Below are positions 29,221-39,400 of a stretch of DNA of 51,231 nucleotides, piece after piece (positions within the stretch are counted from its first letter, which is position 1; every line of letters starts with the position of its first letter). The notes under the pieces are model-generated. The model was not told where the DNA came from, made no database searches, and saw only the letters and a program-made list of their open reading frames with translations. The translations under genes and the position numbers were made by a program. Origin of the DNA: Nevskiales bacterium (lineage in GTDB: Bacteria; Pseudomonadota; Gammaproteobacteria; Nevskiales; DATLYR01); NCBI GenBank assembly GCA_035574475.1, contig DATLYR010000122.1, positions 1 to 51,231 of the forward strand. The letters are read 5' to 3'.

Positions 29221-29646
29221 ATGGGGAAAACCACACCGCCCGCCTCGCCCGCCGGCCTGCTGCCGCGCCTGGGCGCCGCGCTGTACGACCTGCTCTTGCT
29301 GCTGGCCTTGTTCTTCCTGGCCACCGCCCTGGTCGATCCGCTCATGCCACAGGATCACGTACCGGCGGGTTCGCTCTGGTTCCAGCTGTATCTGCTGCTG
29401 GTCGCCTTCCTCTTCTACGGCTGGTTCTGGACCCACGGCGGACAGACTCTGGGAATGCGTGCCTGGCGCCTGCGCGTGGTCACCCGCGACGGTGCCGCGC
29501 TGCGCTGGCCGCGCGCGGCCTTGCGCTTCCTGGTCGCGGTGCCCTCATGGCTCAGTCTGCTCGGGCTGCTGTGCTGCGCAATCGATGGCCACGCGCTGCA
29601 CGACCGGCTCAGCGGCACACAGACGCTCAGGCTGCCGAAACCTTAG
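29221..29646 (+). CDS. RDD family membrane protein
   Basis: The 141-residue protein has three predicted transmembrane segments and the RDD-type pattern PRLGAALYDLLLLLALFF, then GGQTLGMRAWRLRVV and DGHALHDRLSGT. The function of the family is largely unknown; some members are linked to ion or osmotic homeostasis. It is convergent with lptG, the stops overlapping by four bases. The island ends just upstream, so its original promoter may have been displaced; the 29058-29220 gap shows no gene. Confidence 0.85.
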   Translation: MGKTTPPASPAGLLPRLGAALYDLLLLLALFFLATALVDPLMPQDHVPAGSLWFQLYLLLVAFLFYGWFWTHGGQTLGMRAWRLRVVTRDGAALRWPRAALRFLVAVPSWLSLLGLLCCAIDGHALHDRLSGTQTLRLPKP

Positions 29647-30749
29647 TCGCGCAGCGGGCGCAACACCCGCAACACCGGCGCAGGCCAATTGAGATAGCTC
29701 AGCCAGGCCAGTGCGGTCGCAGCCAGTACGGCGGTCGGCAGCCAGGCGCAGAGTAGCGGCGACAGGCCGTACACGAGGCCGGTACTCAGGGTAAGCTCAT
29801 TGAGCAGGAAGAACAGCACGCCGACCACCATGCCGACGAACATGCGCTGCCCGGCGCCGGTGCTGCGCAACGGCCCGACCACGAAGGGGATCGCCAGCAC
29901 CGCCATGACCAGTACCATGATCGGCACCGCTGCCTTGTTCCACAGCGCCATCTGGTACTGGCTGGTGTCCAGCCGGTACCGCTCCATGTAGCGTGTGTAT
30001 TCGTACAGGGTGCGCATCGTCTGGCGTTCCGGCGGCAGCACGGACACCTGCAGCAGCGCCGGGTTGAGATTGGTGTTCCAGTCCATGCGCGGCAGCTGGT
30101 AGGAATGCAGGCGTTCGCCGCCGAACTCGGTGTAGCGCACCTCGAGCAGCTCCCAGCGTCCCTCCGCATAACGCGCGTTGGCCGCCTCGACGGCGATCTG
30201 CAGATCCCGTTGCGGGCCGAAGCGATACAGGCTGATGTCCTCCAGCAGCTGCGTGCTGACCACCTTGCCGACCCGGATGAAGCTGTCACCGTCGCGCAGC
30301 CACAGGCCACCCTCGAGCGTGATCCATTCGCCCTCGATGTTGTGCAGCGCCCGCAGGCGGTGCTCCAGCGCCTCGGCGCGGGGCGCCAGCCATTCACTGA
30401 TGAACACGCACAGCAGCGCGAACAACAGTCCTGCGCGCAGCATGGAAGTCGCCAGCCGCATCAGCGACACGCCGGCTGCGCGCATCGCCACCAGCTCGCT
30501 GCCGCTGGCCAGCGCACCCAGGCCCAGCACCGAGCCGAGCAGCACGATGATCGGGAACAGCTCGTAAACGCCTCGCGGCAACTGCAGCACCACGAACTGC
30601 AGCGCCAGCAACAGGCCGTAGTTGCCCTTGCCCACCTCGGCCAGCTCGTCCACCAGGCTCAGGACGGTCGAGGTGGCCACGATCGCCAGAGCCACGATCA
30701 GCGTCGCACCGACCACCGAGGTCAAGATATAGCGGTGAACCAGATTCAT
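29643..30749 (-). CDS. lptG: LPS export ABC transporter permease LptG
   Basis: LptG pairs with LptF in the LptB2FG ATP-driven machine that extracts lipopolysaccharide from the inner membrane. The 368-residue protein starts at ATG 30749 (MNLVHRYILTSVVGATLIV), overlapping the lptF stop by four bases. It has the expected six-helix layout with a central periplasmic beta-jellyroll (about 100-260) and the VPIMVLVMAVLAIPFV segment. Longer upstream frames lie within lptF. Confidence 0.95.
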   Translation of the reverse strand: MNLVHRYILTSVVGATLIVALAIVATSTVLSLVDELAEVGKGNYGLLLALQFVVLQLPRGVYELFPIIVLLGSVLGLGALASGSELVAMRAAGVSLMRLATSMLRAGLLFALLCVFISEWLAPRAEALEHRLRALHNIEGEWITLEGGLWLRDGDSFIRVGKVVSTQLLEDISLYRFGPQRDLQIAVEAANARYAEGRWELLEVRYTEFGGERLHSYQLPRMDWNTNLNPALLQVSVLPPERQTMRTLYEYTRYMERYRLDTSQYQMALWNKAAVPIMVLVMAVLAIPFVVGPLRSTGAGQRMFVGMVVGVLFFLLNELTLSTGLVYGLSPLLCAWLPTAVLAATALAWLSYLNWPAPVLRVLRPLRD

Positions 30750-31840
30750 GCGCGCTGCGCCTGGCGCCGGAGAGACGGCCACAGCTGCCCGGGCCAGAAC
30801 ACCCAGGCGATGAGCCCCAGCGCCAGGGCATGGATCCACCAGATGCCGATGGACGCGGGCAGCTCCTCCTGCGCCACCCACACTGCCGCCGCGGCGAGCA
30901 GGTTGGAATACAGCAGGTAACACAGCATGCCGACCACCAGCCGACCGTAACGGCCCTGACGCGGCGAAACCTGCGCCAGCGGAACGGCCAGCAGCACCAG
31001 GATGATGACCATCAGCGGCAGTGAGACGCGCCGCTGGATCTCGGCCTTGTCCGCCGCGGCGTCCGAGGCCAGCAAGACTGGGGTCGGCGTCGAATTGCGA
31101 TTCAGGTTGAATTCGGACCGGGGCACGGGCAGGTGCAGGCCGTGCTGGCGGAAGCGTGTGATCTGGTAGTCGCTCTCGCCGGCATTGCCTTCGTAGCGCG
31201 TGCCCTCCACTAGCAGCAGGTCGCCCTCGCTGGTGGCCATGTCCAGGCGCTGGAAACCCTGCTCCGCGCGGATCAGCTTGACGCCGTCGCGACCCCGGAA
31301 CCAGACCAGCACGTTACGCATCTCCCGCTGGTCGGCGGACACGTGTTCCGCCCACACGGCACCGCGACCACCGGCCAGGATCTGGAACTGGCCGGAACCG
31401 GTCGCGGCCAGGTTGGTGGCGAAGCGCGCATCCGCGCGCAGCTGGCTGGCCCGGCGCTTGGCCGCGGGCTCCAGCGTGAGGCTGAGCCAGGCGGTCAGCA
31501 GCGCCAGCACCAAGCCGAACAGCAGGAACGGCCGGTACAGTCGCGCCAAGCCGATGCCGCAGGCGTTGATGACCGCCATCTCGTTGTCGCGGTACAGACG
31601 GCCCAGCGACAGCAGGATCGCCAGGAGCAGCGAGATGGGGATCAGCGTCTTGAAGTAACTGGCACTGGTCGCGCCGACCAGGCTCAGGAGCAGTGCCCGC
31701 TCGAACTCGCCGCTGGCGGTGCGCGCCAGCAGCTGCGAAAAGGTGTTGCCGAGCATGATCGCCGCCAACACGACCGTGACCGCCAGCCAGGTCTTGAAGG
31801 TCTCGGACAGCAGGTAGCGGTCGATCAGGGTCAGGCGCAT
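30746..31840 (-). CDS. lptF: LPS export ABC transporter permease LptF
   Basis: The 364-residue partner of LptG begins MRLTLIDRYLLSETFKTWLAV, with helices at both ends around a periplasmic jellyroll domain. Conserved features are LIPISLLLAILLSLGRLYRDNEM and RRVSLPLMVIILVLLAVPL. It is the first gene of the lptFG operon, divergent from pepA across 171 bases that should carry promoters for both. Confidence 0.95.
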   Translation of the reverse strand: MRLTLIDRYLLSETFKTWLAVTVVLAAIMLGNTFSQLLARTASGEFERALLLSLVGATSASYFKTLIPISLLLAILLSLGRLYRDNEMAVINACGIGLARLYRPFLLFGLVLALLTAWLSLTLEPAAKRRASQLRADARFATNLAATGSGQFQILAGGRGAVWAEHVSADQREMRNVLVWFRGRDGVKLIRAEQGFQRLDMATSEGDLLLVEGTRYEGNAGESDYQITRFRQHGLHLPVPRSEFNLNRNSTPTPVLLASDAAADKAEIQRRVSLPLMVIILVLLAVPLAQVSPRQGRYGRLVVGMLCYLLYSNLLAAAAVWVAQEELPASIGIWWIHALALGLIAWVFWPGQLWPSLRRQAQRA

Positions 31841-32011
31841 GGGGTGTATTTTCTCACCATATCCGTAAAATAGTCTCGTCCTGCGAAACGCACGCGTTTT
31901 TTCCGGTTTTGACCCGAGTGCAGCGGCGGTTCGTCCATGTTTTCAAGCCGCTGGCGTACCCGAGGGCGGCGGCAACCTCTCCACCAACCCCTGGGCCCGA
32001 GGAAGCGAGCG

Positions 32012-33526
32012 ATGGAGTATTTTGTCAAGAGCGGTCATGCGGAAAAGCAGCGCGCAGCCTGCGTCGTGGTCGGCATTTTCTCACGGCGGCGTCTCTCGTC
32101 ATCGGCCAGCGCCCTGGACAAAGCCAGCGATGGCGCGATCGCTGGCGTCATGCGGCGCGGCGACATGGACGGCGACCTCGGCCAGACACTGCTGCTGCAC
32201 GGACTGCCGGGCCTGCTGTGCGATCGTGTCCTGCTGGTGGGCTGCGGGCGCGAGCGCGATTTCGACGAAGCCGCCTTCCGTAAGGCCAATGGCGCCGCGG
32301 CCCGGGCACTGCAGTCGACCGGCGCTCTCGATGCCGCAAGCTTTCTCACCGAGCTCGAAGTCAAGGGCCGCAACCCGCGCCGGAAAGTCGCCCAGGCCCT
32401 GCTCGCGACCGCCGAGCGTCTCTACCGCTTCGACGCCTGTAAGGGCGACTCCTCTGCGCGTGCCCGCACTCGCCTGGAGCGGCTGACCCTTCACGTCGAG
32501 CGACGCAGCGATCTGCCGGCGGGTGAAGCGGGACTGCGCGAAGCCGTGGCGATCAGCCGTGGAGTGAACTTGGCCAAGGATCTCGGCAATCTGCCCGGCA
32601 ACATCTGCACGCCGGCCTATCTGGCCGAGCAGGCGCGCGAGTTGGGCAAGCGCCACGGCAAGATCCGGGTCAAAGTGCTGGAGCAGGCCGAGATGGAAAA
32701 ACTCGGGATGGGCGCGCTGCTGTCGGTCGCCAAGGGCAGCCGCCAGCCGCCCAAGCTGATCGTCATGGAATACCACGGCGGCAAGAAAGGTGACAAACCA
32801 CTGGCACTGGTCGGCAAGGGCCTGACCTTCGACGCCGGCGGCATCAGCCTCAAGCCCGCGGCCAAGATGGACGAGATGAAGTACGACATGTGCGGCGGCG
32901 CGGCCACGATCGCCGTGATACAGGTCGCCGCCGAGCTGGCCCTGCCACTCAATCTGGTGGGCGTGGTGCCGGCCTCGGAGAACCTGCCGGACGGCGCCGC
33001 CAACAAGCCCGGCGACATCGTCAAGTCCATGGCTGGTATCACCATCGAGGTGCTCAACACCGACGCCGAGGGTCGCCTGATCCTGTGCGATGCGCTGACC
33101 TATGTCGAGCGCAACTATGAACCCGAACTCGTGATCGACATGGCCACACTCACGGGTGCCTGTGTAGTGGCGTTGGGTCCGCATGCCAGTGGCCTGTTCA
33201 GCAACACGCCGGCGCTGACACGCAAGCTGCTCGCTGCCGGCGAGGACATCGGCGACCGCGCCTGGGAACTGCCGCTGTGGGAAGACTACCAGGAGATGCT
33301 CAAGAGCCCGTTCGCGGACGTGGCCAACGTCGGCGGTCGCGACGCCGGCGCCATTACCGCCGCCTGCTTCCTGCACCGTTTCACGCGCAAGCTGCGCTGG
33401 GCGCATCTGGACATCGCCGGCAGCGCCTGGGTCAGCAGCGGTGCGAACAAAGGTGCCACCGGGCGCCCGGTGCCGCTGCTGGCGCAGTTCCTGCTCGATC
33501 ACGCAGCCCGCACCGGCCATGACTAA
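32012..33526 (+). CDS. pepA: Cytosol (leucyl) aminopeptidase PepA
   Basis: This M17 di-metal aminopeptidase of 504 residues (E. coli 503) is also known as the Xer-recombination accessory protein. Signature metal and catalytic segments are GKGLTFDAGGISLKPAAKMD, KYDMCGGAATI and the family motif NTDAEGRLILCDAL. ATG 32012 has GAGGAAG upstream and gives the normal length; the upstream frame extension to 31937 is non-conserved. It overlaps holC by eight bases. Confidence 0.96.
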   Translation: MEYFVKSGHAEKQRAACVVVGIFSRRRLSSSASALDKASDGAIAGVMRRGDMDGDLGQTLLLHGLPGLLCDRVLLVGCGRERDFDEAAFRKANGAAARALQSTGALDAASFLTELEVKGRNPRRKVAQALLATAERLYRFDACKGDSSARARTRLERLTLHVERRSDLPAGEAGLREAVAISRGVNLAKDLGNLPGNICTPAYLAEQARELGKRHGKIRVKVLEQAEMEKLGMGALLSVAKGSRQPPKLIVMEYHGGKKGDKPLALVGKGLTFDAGGISLKPAAKMDEMKYDMCGGAATIAVIQVAAELALPLNLVGVVPASENLPDGAANKPGDIVKSMAGITIEVLNTDAEGRLILCDALTYVERNYEPELVIDMATLTGACVVALGPHASGLFSNTPALTRKLLAAGEDIGDRAWELPLWEDYQEMLKSPFADVANVGGRDAGAITAACFLHRFTRKLRWAHLDIAGSAWVSSGANKGATGRPVPLLAQFLLDHAARTGHD

Positions 33527-33971
33527 GATCGGTTTCTACGTGCTGCAGTCCGAAACCGCGGAGGGCAACGGGCGGCTCGGCTTGGCCTGCCGCATCGCCG
33601 AGAAAGCCCTGCGGGCCGGCAGCGGCGATGGCCAGCGTACCTACATTCACTGTCCCGATGAGGCCACGCTCGATGTGCTGGACGATCTGCTCTGGACCTT
33701 CCGCCAGGGCAGCTTCGTGGCGCACGAGCGGCTGGACCAGGTGCGCGACTGGCAGGACACCGCGCCGGTCATCCTCGGCTGTACCGAGCCGCCGTCGACG
33801 CTGAGCCAGGTGCTGATCAACCTCGCCGACCAGGTGCCGCTGTTCTTCAGCCGCTTCGAACGCGTGGCGGAGATCGTCGACCCCGCCGGGCGCGAAGCGG
33901 GGCGGCAGCGTTACCAGTTCTACAAGGATCGCGGCTACCCGCTGGAAACGCACAAGATCGAGTCCGACTGA
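33519..33971 (+). CDS. holC: DNA polymerase III chi subunit
   Basis: HolC links the clamp loader to single-stranded DNA-binding protein. The 150-residue length is typical. The N-terminal [10 protein letters not shown] and the [20 protein letters not shown] and [22 protein letters not shown] segments match the family. ATG 33519 overlaps the pepA stop by eight bases, and valS starts six bases after holC, the common pepA-holC-valS operon. Confidence 0.94.
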   Translation: MTKIGFYVLQSETAEGNGRLGLACRIAEKALRAGSGDGQRTYIHCPDEATLDVLDDLLWTFRQGSFVAHERLDQVRDWQDTAPVILGCTEPPSTLSQVLINLADQVPLFFSRFERVAEIVDPAGREAGRQRYQFYKDRGYPLETHKIESD

Positions 33972-33976
33972 CGCGC

Positions 33977-36745
33977 ATGGACAAAACCTTCGAACCGAAA
34001 TCCATCGAGGCGAGATGGTACCCCCTGTGGGAGAGCCGCGGCTGGTTCGCGCCCCGGGGCGGTCCGAACGCTCCGGCTTACTGCATTATGATTCCGCCGC
34101 CCAACGTGACCGGCAGCCTGCACATGGGCCATGCGTTCCAGGACACGCTCATGGACGCGCTCACGCGCTACCACCGCATGCGGGGCGAGGCCACGCTGTG
34201 GCAGCCGGGCACCGACCATGCCGGCATCGCCACGCAGATGGTGGTGGAGCGGCAGCTCGCCGCGCAGGGCGTCACGCGCCATGACCTCGGCCGCGAGAAG
34301 TTCATCGAGCGCGTGTGGCAGTGGAAGGCCGAGTCCGGTGGCACCATCACGCGCCAGCTGCGCCGCCTCGGCGCCTCGGTGGACTGGTCGCGCGAGCGCT
34401 TCACCATGGACGAGGGCCTGTCGCGGGCCGTGACCGAAGTGTTCGTGCGCCTGTACGAGAAGGGGCTGATCTACCGCGGCCAGCGGCTGGTGAACTGGGA
34501 CCCGGTCCTGCACACCGCGGTGTCCGACCTCGAAGTGATGTCGGAGGAAGAATCCGGGCAGTTGTGGCATCTGCGCTACCCGCTGGCCGATGGCAGCGGT
34601 CACCTCATCGTCGCCACGACGCGCCCGGAGACGATGCTCGGCGATACCGCCGTGGCCGTGCATCCGGAAGACGAGCGCTATCGGCATCTCATCGGCAGGA
34701 CCATTCGCCTGCCGCTCGCCGACCGCGAGATCCCGATCATCGGCGACGCATACGTGGACCCGGCCTTCGGCTCCGGTTGCGTGAAGATCACGCCGGCGCA
34801 CGACTTCAACGACTATGCCGTAGGCCAGCGCCACGGCCTGCCGATGATCAACATCTTCACGCCGGATGCGTCGCTCAACGACAGCGTACCGCCGACCTAC
34901 CGCGGCCTGGACCGCTTTGTCGCGCGCAAGCGGATCATTGCCGATCTCGAGGCGGCTGGGCTGCTGGACAAGGTCGAGCCGCACAAGCTGATGGTGCCGC
35001 GTGGCGACCGCACGCACGCGGTCATCGAGCCCTATCTCACCGACCAATGGTACGTGAGGGTCGGCCCGCTGGCGGCACCGGCCATCCGGGCCGTGGAGGA
35101 CGGCCGCATCCGCTTCGTGCCGGAGAACTGGAAAAAGACCTACTTCGAGTGGATGCGCAACATCCAGGACTGGTGCATCAGCCGTCAGATCTGGTGGGGC
35201 CATCGCATCCCTGCGTGGTACGACGAGCAAGGCAACATTTACGTCGGCCGCAGCGAAGGCGAGGTGCGCATCAAGCACCGGCTGGCGGCGGAAGTGAAGC
35301 TCAGCCAGGACGAGGACGTGCTCGATACCTGGTTCTCCTCCGCCCTGTGGCCGTTCTCGACGCTCGGCTGGCCGGAGCAAACACCGGAGCTCAAGACCTT
35401 CTACCCGACCAGCGTGCTGGTCACCGGCTTCGACATCATCTTCTTCTGGGTTGCCCGCATGATCATGATGGGCCTGGAATTCGCGGGCGAGGTACCGTTC
35501 CGCGAGGTTTATATCCACGGCCTGGTGCGCGATGCCGAGGGCCAGAAGATGTCGAAGTCCAAGGGCAACGTGCTCGACCCGCTGGACCTCATCGATGGCA
35601 TCGACCTGGAATCGCTGGTCGCCAAGCGTACCAGCGGCCTGATGCAACCGCAGCTGGCGCAGAAGATCGAAAAGGCCACGCGCAAGGAGTTCCCCGAAGG
35701 CATCGCCGCCTACGGCGCGGATGCGCTGCGCTTCACCTTCGCCGCGCTGGCCACCAGCGGCCGCGACATCCGCTTCGACACCGGCCGGGTTGCCGGCTAC
35801 CGCAACTTCTGCAACAAGCTGTGGAATGCGGCGCGTTACGTGCTCATGCAGTGCGAAGGCAAGGACTGCGGACAGGATACTGCGGCGCCCGTCGAGCCAT
35901 CGCTGGCCGACCGCTGGATCGTCTCACGCCTGCAGCATGCCGAGGCCGAGGTGTGCAAGCATTTCGACAGCTATCGTTTCGATCTTGCTGCGCAGACCAT
36001 CTATGAATTCGCCTGGTATGAGTTTTGCGACTGGTACCTGGAACTGTCCAAGCCTGTGCTGCAGCAGGGTAGTGAATCCCAGCAGCGTGGTACCCGTCGC
36101 ACACTGGTACGCGTACTGGAAACGTTACTGCGTCTTGCGCACCCGCTGATGCCCTTCATCACCGAAGAGATCTGGCAGCGCATAGCGCCACTGGCCGGAC
36201 GCAGGGGCGAGACCATCATGCTGCAGCCCTACCCGCGGGCGGATGCGTCGAAACGTGACCCGCAGGCCGAGTCGGAAATGGCCTGGCTGCAGGGTTTCAT
36301 CCTCGGCATCCGCCAGATCCGCGGCGAGATGGACATCGCGCCCGGCAAGCCGCTGCCGGTGCTGGCCATGAACGCCAGTGCGGAGGATCGCGAGCGTACG
36401 GTACGGCATCGTGCGCTGATCGATTTCCTCGCGCGCGTGCAGGACATCCGCTTCCTCGCCGACGGCGAGCCCGTCCCCGAATCGGCCACGGCCCTGCTCG
36501 GTGAGATGAAATTGCTGGTGCCGATGGCCGGGCTGATCGACAAGACCGCGGAGATCGCACGCCTGCAGAAGCTGATCGAAGGCAAGCGCAAGGTCATCGA
36601 TGGCAGCGAGCAGCGTCTGGCCAACCCGCAGTTCGTCCGCAATGCGCCGGCGGCGGTAGTGGAGAAGGAGCGCACCACCTTGGCCGAACAGCAGCGCGCG
36701 GTCAACGAGCTGGAGGTCCAGCTCGCCCGCATCCGGAATTTGTAA
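33977..36745 (+). CDS. valS: Valyl-tRNA synthetase
   Basis: This class I synthetase charges tRNA-Val. The 922-residue length is normal. HIGH motif HMGH is at 49-52 in [13 protein letters not shown], and KMSKS is at 524-528. The editing (CP1) domain has [16 protein letters not shown], and the C-terminal coiled coil ([21 protein letters not shown]) is present. The convergent patatin gene begins 62 bases after its stop. Confidence 0.97.
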   Translation: MDKTFEPKSIEARWYPLWESRGWFAPRGGPNAPAYCIMIPPPNVTGSLHMGHAFQDTLMDALTRYHRMRGEATLWQPGTDHAGIATQMVVERQLAAQGVTRHDLGREKFIERVWQWKAESGGTITRQLRRLGASVDWSRERFTMDEGLSRAVTEVFVRLYEKGLIYRGQRLVNWDPVLHTAVSDLEVMSEEESGQLWHLRYPLADGSGHLIVATTRPETMLGDTAVAVHPEDERYRHLIGRTIRLPLADREIPIIGDAYVDPAFGSGCVKITPAHDFNDYAVGQRHGLPMINIFTPDASLNDSVPPTYRGLDRFVARKRIIADLEAAGLLDKVEPHKLMVPRGDRTHAVIEPYLTDQWYVRVGPLAAPAIRAVEDGRIRFVPENWKKTYFEWMRNIQDWCISRQIWWGHRIPAWYDEQGNIYVGRSEGEVRIKHRLAAEVKLSQDEDVLDTWFSSALWPFSTLGWPEQTPELKTFYPTSVLVTGFDIIFFWVARMIMMGLEFAGEVPFREVYIHGLVRDAEGQKMSKSKGNVLDPLDLIDGIDLESLVAKRTSGLMQPQLAQKIEKATRKEFPEGIAAYGADALRFTFAALATSGRDIRFDTGRVAGYRNFCNKLWNAARYVLMQCEGKDCGQDTAAPVEPSLADRWIVSRLQHAEAEVCKHFDSYRFDLAAQTIYEFAWYEFCDWYLELSKPVLQQGSESQQRGTRRTLVRVLETLLRLAHPLMPFITEEIWQRIAPLAGRRGETIMLQPYPRADASKRDPQAESEMAWLQGFILGIRQIRGEMDIAPGKPLPVLAMNASAEDRERTVRHRALIDFLARVQDIRFLADGEPVPESATALLGEMKLLVPMAGLIDKTAEIARLQKLIEGKRKVIDGSEQRLANPQFVRNAPAAVVEKERTTLAEQQRAVNELEVQLARIRNL

Positions 36746-36807
36746 GCGCTGCACACAGGGACACGGTCGCGCCGCGCCCCCATGTCCCGGATACAAGACG
36801 GCGGTGG

Positions 36808-38313
36808 CTACCTTACGAGGCGCAGTTGCAGACGGCGCCTGGGCTTGCGCGGCGACTCCTCCGGCTGCGGCTTGCCGGCCGCAGCGGCGGCACGGGCCGC
36901 GATGCGGTCCAGACAGCCGTCCAGCGTCTGGCTGATCATGGTCTGGTTGCGGATCATGGCCAGCTTGGGCCAGGTCGAACGCTCACCCTCGAGAATGTAG
37001 TCCTCCACCTCGGCCACGCTCGGGTTGGCCGCCAAACGCAGGTAATTGATCAGCTTGAAACGCGGCAGGATGGTGACGTTGCCGCGGTAGTCCTGATCCA
37101 GCAGTGCATGCGCGTCACTCAGACGCCGGCGTACAGGCTCGATGGGTGCATACCTGCCACCGACCTTGGCCGCGTACTGCAGCTGCGAGCGGACGTTCGA
37201 CAGCAGGAAGTTGCGTGGCTCGTACAGGAAGGTGTCCTGCTCGCTGCCCTTGAGCTGCATGAATGGGAGCACCAGCGGATTGGTCTGGCTGACGATGGTG
37301 TGGTTCACGTTGTGCAGCCGGCGCAGGCGCAGGATCGGCAGGTCCGACTTCATGCTGCCGTCCACCCATTTCTGGGTCGGCATGAACGGCACCTTCTTGC
37401 CGTCGTCGTCACGCGTCATCAGCATCTGCGGCGGGAACACGAACGGCACTGCGCAGGACGCCAGTACCGCCTCGCGAATGTATAGGTGCGGAAAAGTCAG
37501 GTAGTTGAGCAGGCGCGGGATCTGGTTGGTGTGCGCCGGCGACACGGTGATGTTGACGATGCAGCGCGTGTGCTCGTAGGCCTCGGCGAAGGTCATGTCG
37601 GGGATGATGCTCTCGATCGCCGCGCGCAGCTGGTTGTCGTCCATGATCACGCCGCGACGCACCGCGGCACTCATGCGCAGCAGCGCCCAGAACTTCACGC
37701 TGAAGCGGCGCGGGTCGAAGACCTTGTCCAGCTCGTCGTCCTTCACCGTGCCCAGGCCGGCAGCCACCATGGCGCCGGCGCTGGAGCCGGAGATCACCCG
37801 CGGCAGCAGCCCCTGCTCGCGCAGCGCCTTGATCACGCCGATGTGGAAAAACCCCATGGTCGCGCCGCCCGAAAGCACCAGCGCGGAGCGGCCGAAGGAG
37901 AGCGCCACGTCCTGGAAGAATTTGTTCTTCTCTTCCGTGGACAACTCGGGGAAATCCGTGTCGCAGAGGTAGTTGAGGGTGGAGGCCAGCGTGTCGAGAT
38001 AGTCCTGCACCAGGTACTTGGTCCCGACGCGGCTGTGGTGATAGAGCTCGGGATTGCTGATGTTGCCGAGATTCCAGTGCATGCCCTGGCGAAGGTAATG
38101 CACCAGCTTGAGCACGTCGTCGCGGTTGCGATACTTGCGCAACGTCTGCAGGCGGTCTCGGATCAGCGCGTAATCGTAATCGGGGGAGACCTCGTCCTCG
38201 CGCCAGGTCTCCATGCCTTCCCAGCGGTCGAGCTCCTGGGCAGCCTCGAACCAGGTCTGGTAATCGCGGGCCTGGGCCATGGCCTGCTTGAGTTCGGTGA
38301 CAACGGAAGACAT
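36808..38313 (-). CDS. Patatin-like phospholipase with DUF3336 domain
   Basis: The 501-residue protein has an N-terminal DUF3336 domain (about 1-140) and a patatin lipase domain. The oxyanion loop is GGATMG (149-154), the nucleophile is Ser178 in GSSAG (176-180) and the catalytic aspartate is D318 in WVDGS. The C-terminus is basic (SPRKPRRRLQLRLVR). This class is related to SDP1/Tgl-type triacylglycerol lipases and likely acts on membrane or storage lipid, substrate unproven. It is monocistronic and convergent with valS. Confidence 0.9.
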   Translation of the reverse strand: MSSVVTELKQAMAQARDYQTWFEAAQELDRWEGMETWREDEVSPDYDYALIRDRLQTLRKYRNRDDVLKLVHYLRQGMHWNLGNISNPELYHHSRVGTKYLVQDYLDTLASTLNYLCDTDFPELSTEEKNKFFQDVALSFGRSALVLSGGATMGFFHIGVIKALREQGLLPRVISGSSAGAMVAAGLGTVKDDELDKVFDPRRFSVKFWALLRMSAAVRRGVIMDDNQLRAAIESIIPDMTFAEAYEHTRCIVNITVSPAHTNQIPRLLNYLTFPHLYIREAVLASCAVPFVFPPQMLMTRDDDGKKVPFMPTQKWVDGSMKSDLPILRLRRLHNVNHTIVSQTNPLVLPFMQLKGSEQDTFLYEPRNFLLSNVRSQLQYAAKVGGRYAPIEPVRRRLSDAHALLDQDYRGNVTILPRFKLINYLRLAANPSVAEVEDYILEGERSTWPKLAMIRNQTMISQTLDGCLDRIAARAAAAAGKPQPEESPRKPRRRLQLRLVR

Positions 38314-38331
38314 GGGGGTCAGACTCCTGAA

Positions 38332-38347
38332 ACCGTCACGTGACGGT
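38332..38347. promoter_or_regulatory. 16-bp perfect palindrome upstream of the patatin gene
   Basis: ACCGTCACGTGACGGT lies about 19 bases before the patatin ATG (38313), in the 168-base divergent gap with moxR. It could be an operator or a small hairpin in the 5' leader; no regulator is assigned. Confidence 0.4.
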
Positions 38348-38481
38348 CACGGCCGATTCTAACCGGCGCTAACCCCTGCTGCCAGCGTAAAAATCATCCA
38401 TAAGGCTGCGCGCGCGCCGGCAGACTGTTACCGTATGCACTGATTCAGCCGTCGGCAATACAATAGGAGAATCCGTCAGTT

Positions 38482-39399
38482 ATGAAGCAAGCGCTGGATC
38501 TTGCCCTGACCCAGGCCGGGCGCGTCATTCTGGGTAAGTCGCGGCAGCTCCGGCTGGCGGTCGCCTGCCTGCTCGCACGCGGTCACCTGCTGATCGAGGA
38601 CATTCCCGGCGTGGGCAAGACCACGCTGGCCCAGACCCTCGCGCGAGTGCTGGGTCTGCAGTTCCAGCGTATCCAGTTCACCAGCGACCTGCTGCCGGCC
38701 GACATCCTGGGCGTCTCGGTCTATGAGCAGGCGCGCGGCGGCTTCCAGTTCCACCCGGGCCCGATCTTCGCCCAGCTGGTGCTGGCCGACGAGGTCAACC
38801 GCGCCAGCCCGAAAACCCAGAGCGCATTGCTGGAGGCGATGGAAGAACGCCAGGTCACCATCGATGGCCAGACGCGCATCCTGCCGAATCCTTTTTTCGT
38901 CGTCGCCACGCAGAATCCGAATTACCAGATCGGCACCTTTCCGCTGCCGGAATCGCAGCTGGACCGCTTCCTGATGCGCGTGGAGCTGGGTTACCCGCCG
39001 GCAGAGGCCGAACACGCCCTGCTCAGGGAACAGGACCGGCGCGAGCTGCTGGCGACGCTGTCGCCGGCACTGTCGCCGGCCGACCTGCTGGAGCTGCAGG
39101 CGGCAGCGGGCCGCATCACGGTCAGTGACGCTCTGGTCGAGTACCTGCTGGCGATCGTACGGCACACACGCGAAAATCCGCGCTTCCGCGAGGGCCTGTC
39201 GCCGCGCGCGGGGCTTGCGCTGCGGCGCAGTGCCCAGGCCTGGGCACTGATGGACGGCCGCGGCAGCGTGCTGCCCGAGGACGTGCAGGCCGTGCTGCCC
39301 GCGGTGGTCACGCATCGCCTGCTGCCGGAGGATGGGGCCGAGCAAGCCGATGGCGCGCAGCTGGCGCAACAGCTGCTGGAATCGGTACCGATCCCGTAA
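38482..39399 (+). CDS. MoxR-family AAA+ ATPase
   Basis: The 305-residue chaperone-like ATPase has Walker A GVGKTT (43-48) and Walker B LVLADEVNR (99-107). The typical ATQNPNYQIGTFPLPESQLDRF segment follows. AGGAGA lies about 12 bases upstream. It is the first gene of the three-gene operon with DUF58 and a transglutaminase-like membrane protein, a combination found widely and thought to act in maturation or cell-envelope processes. Confidence 0.93.
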   Translation: MKQALDLALTQAGRVILGKSRQLRLAVACLLARGHLLIEDIPGVGKTTLAQTLARVLGLQFQRIQFTSDLLPADILGVSVYEQARGGFQFHPGPIFAQLVLADEVNRASPKTQSALLEAMEERQVTIDGQTRILPNPFFVVATQNPNYQIGTFPLPESQLDRFLMRVELGYPPAEAEHALLREQDRRELLATLSPALSPADLLELQAAAGRITVSDALVEYLLAIVRHTRENPRFREGLSPRAGLALRRSAQAWALMDGRGSVLPEDVQAVLPAVVTHRLLPEDGAEQADGAQLAQQLLESVPIP

Positions 39400-39400
39400 C

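Noticed and set aside
36763-36792. Hairpin GGGACA/TGTCCC between valS and the patatin gene as terminator
   Set aside because: Six-base arms, long loop and no T-run on either strand.
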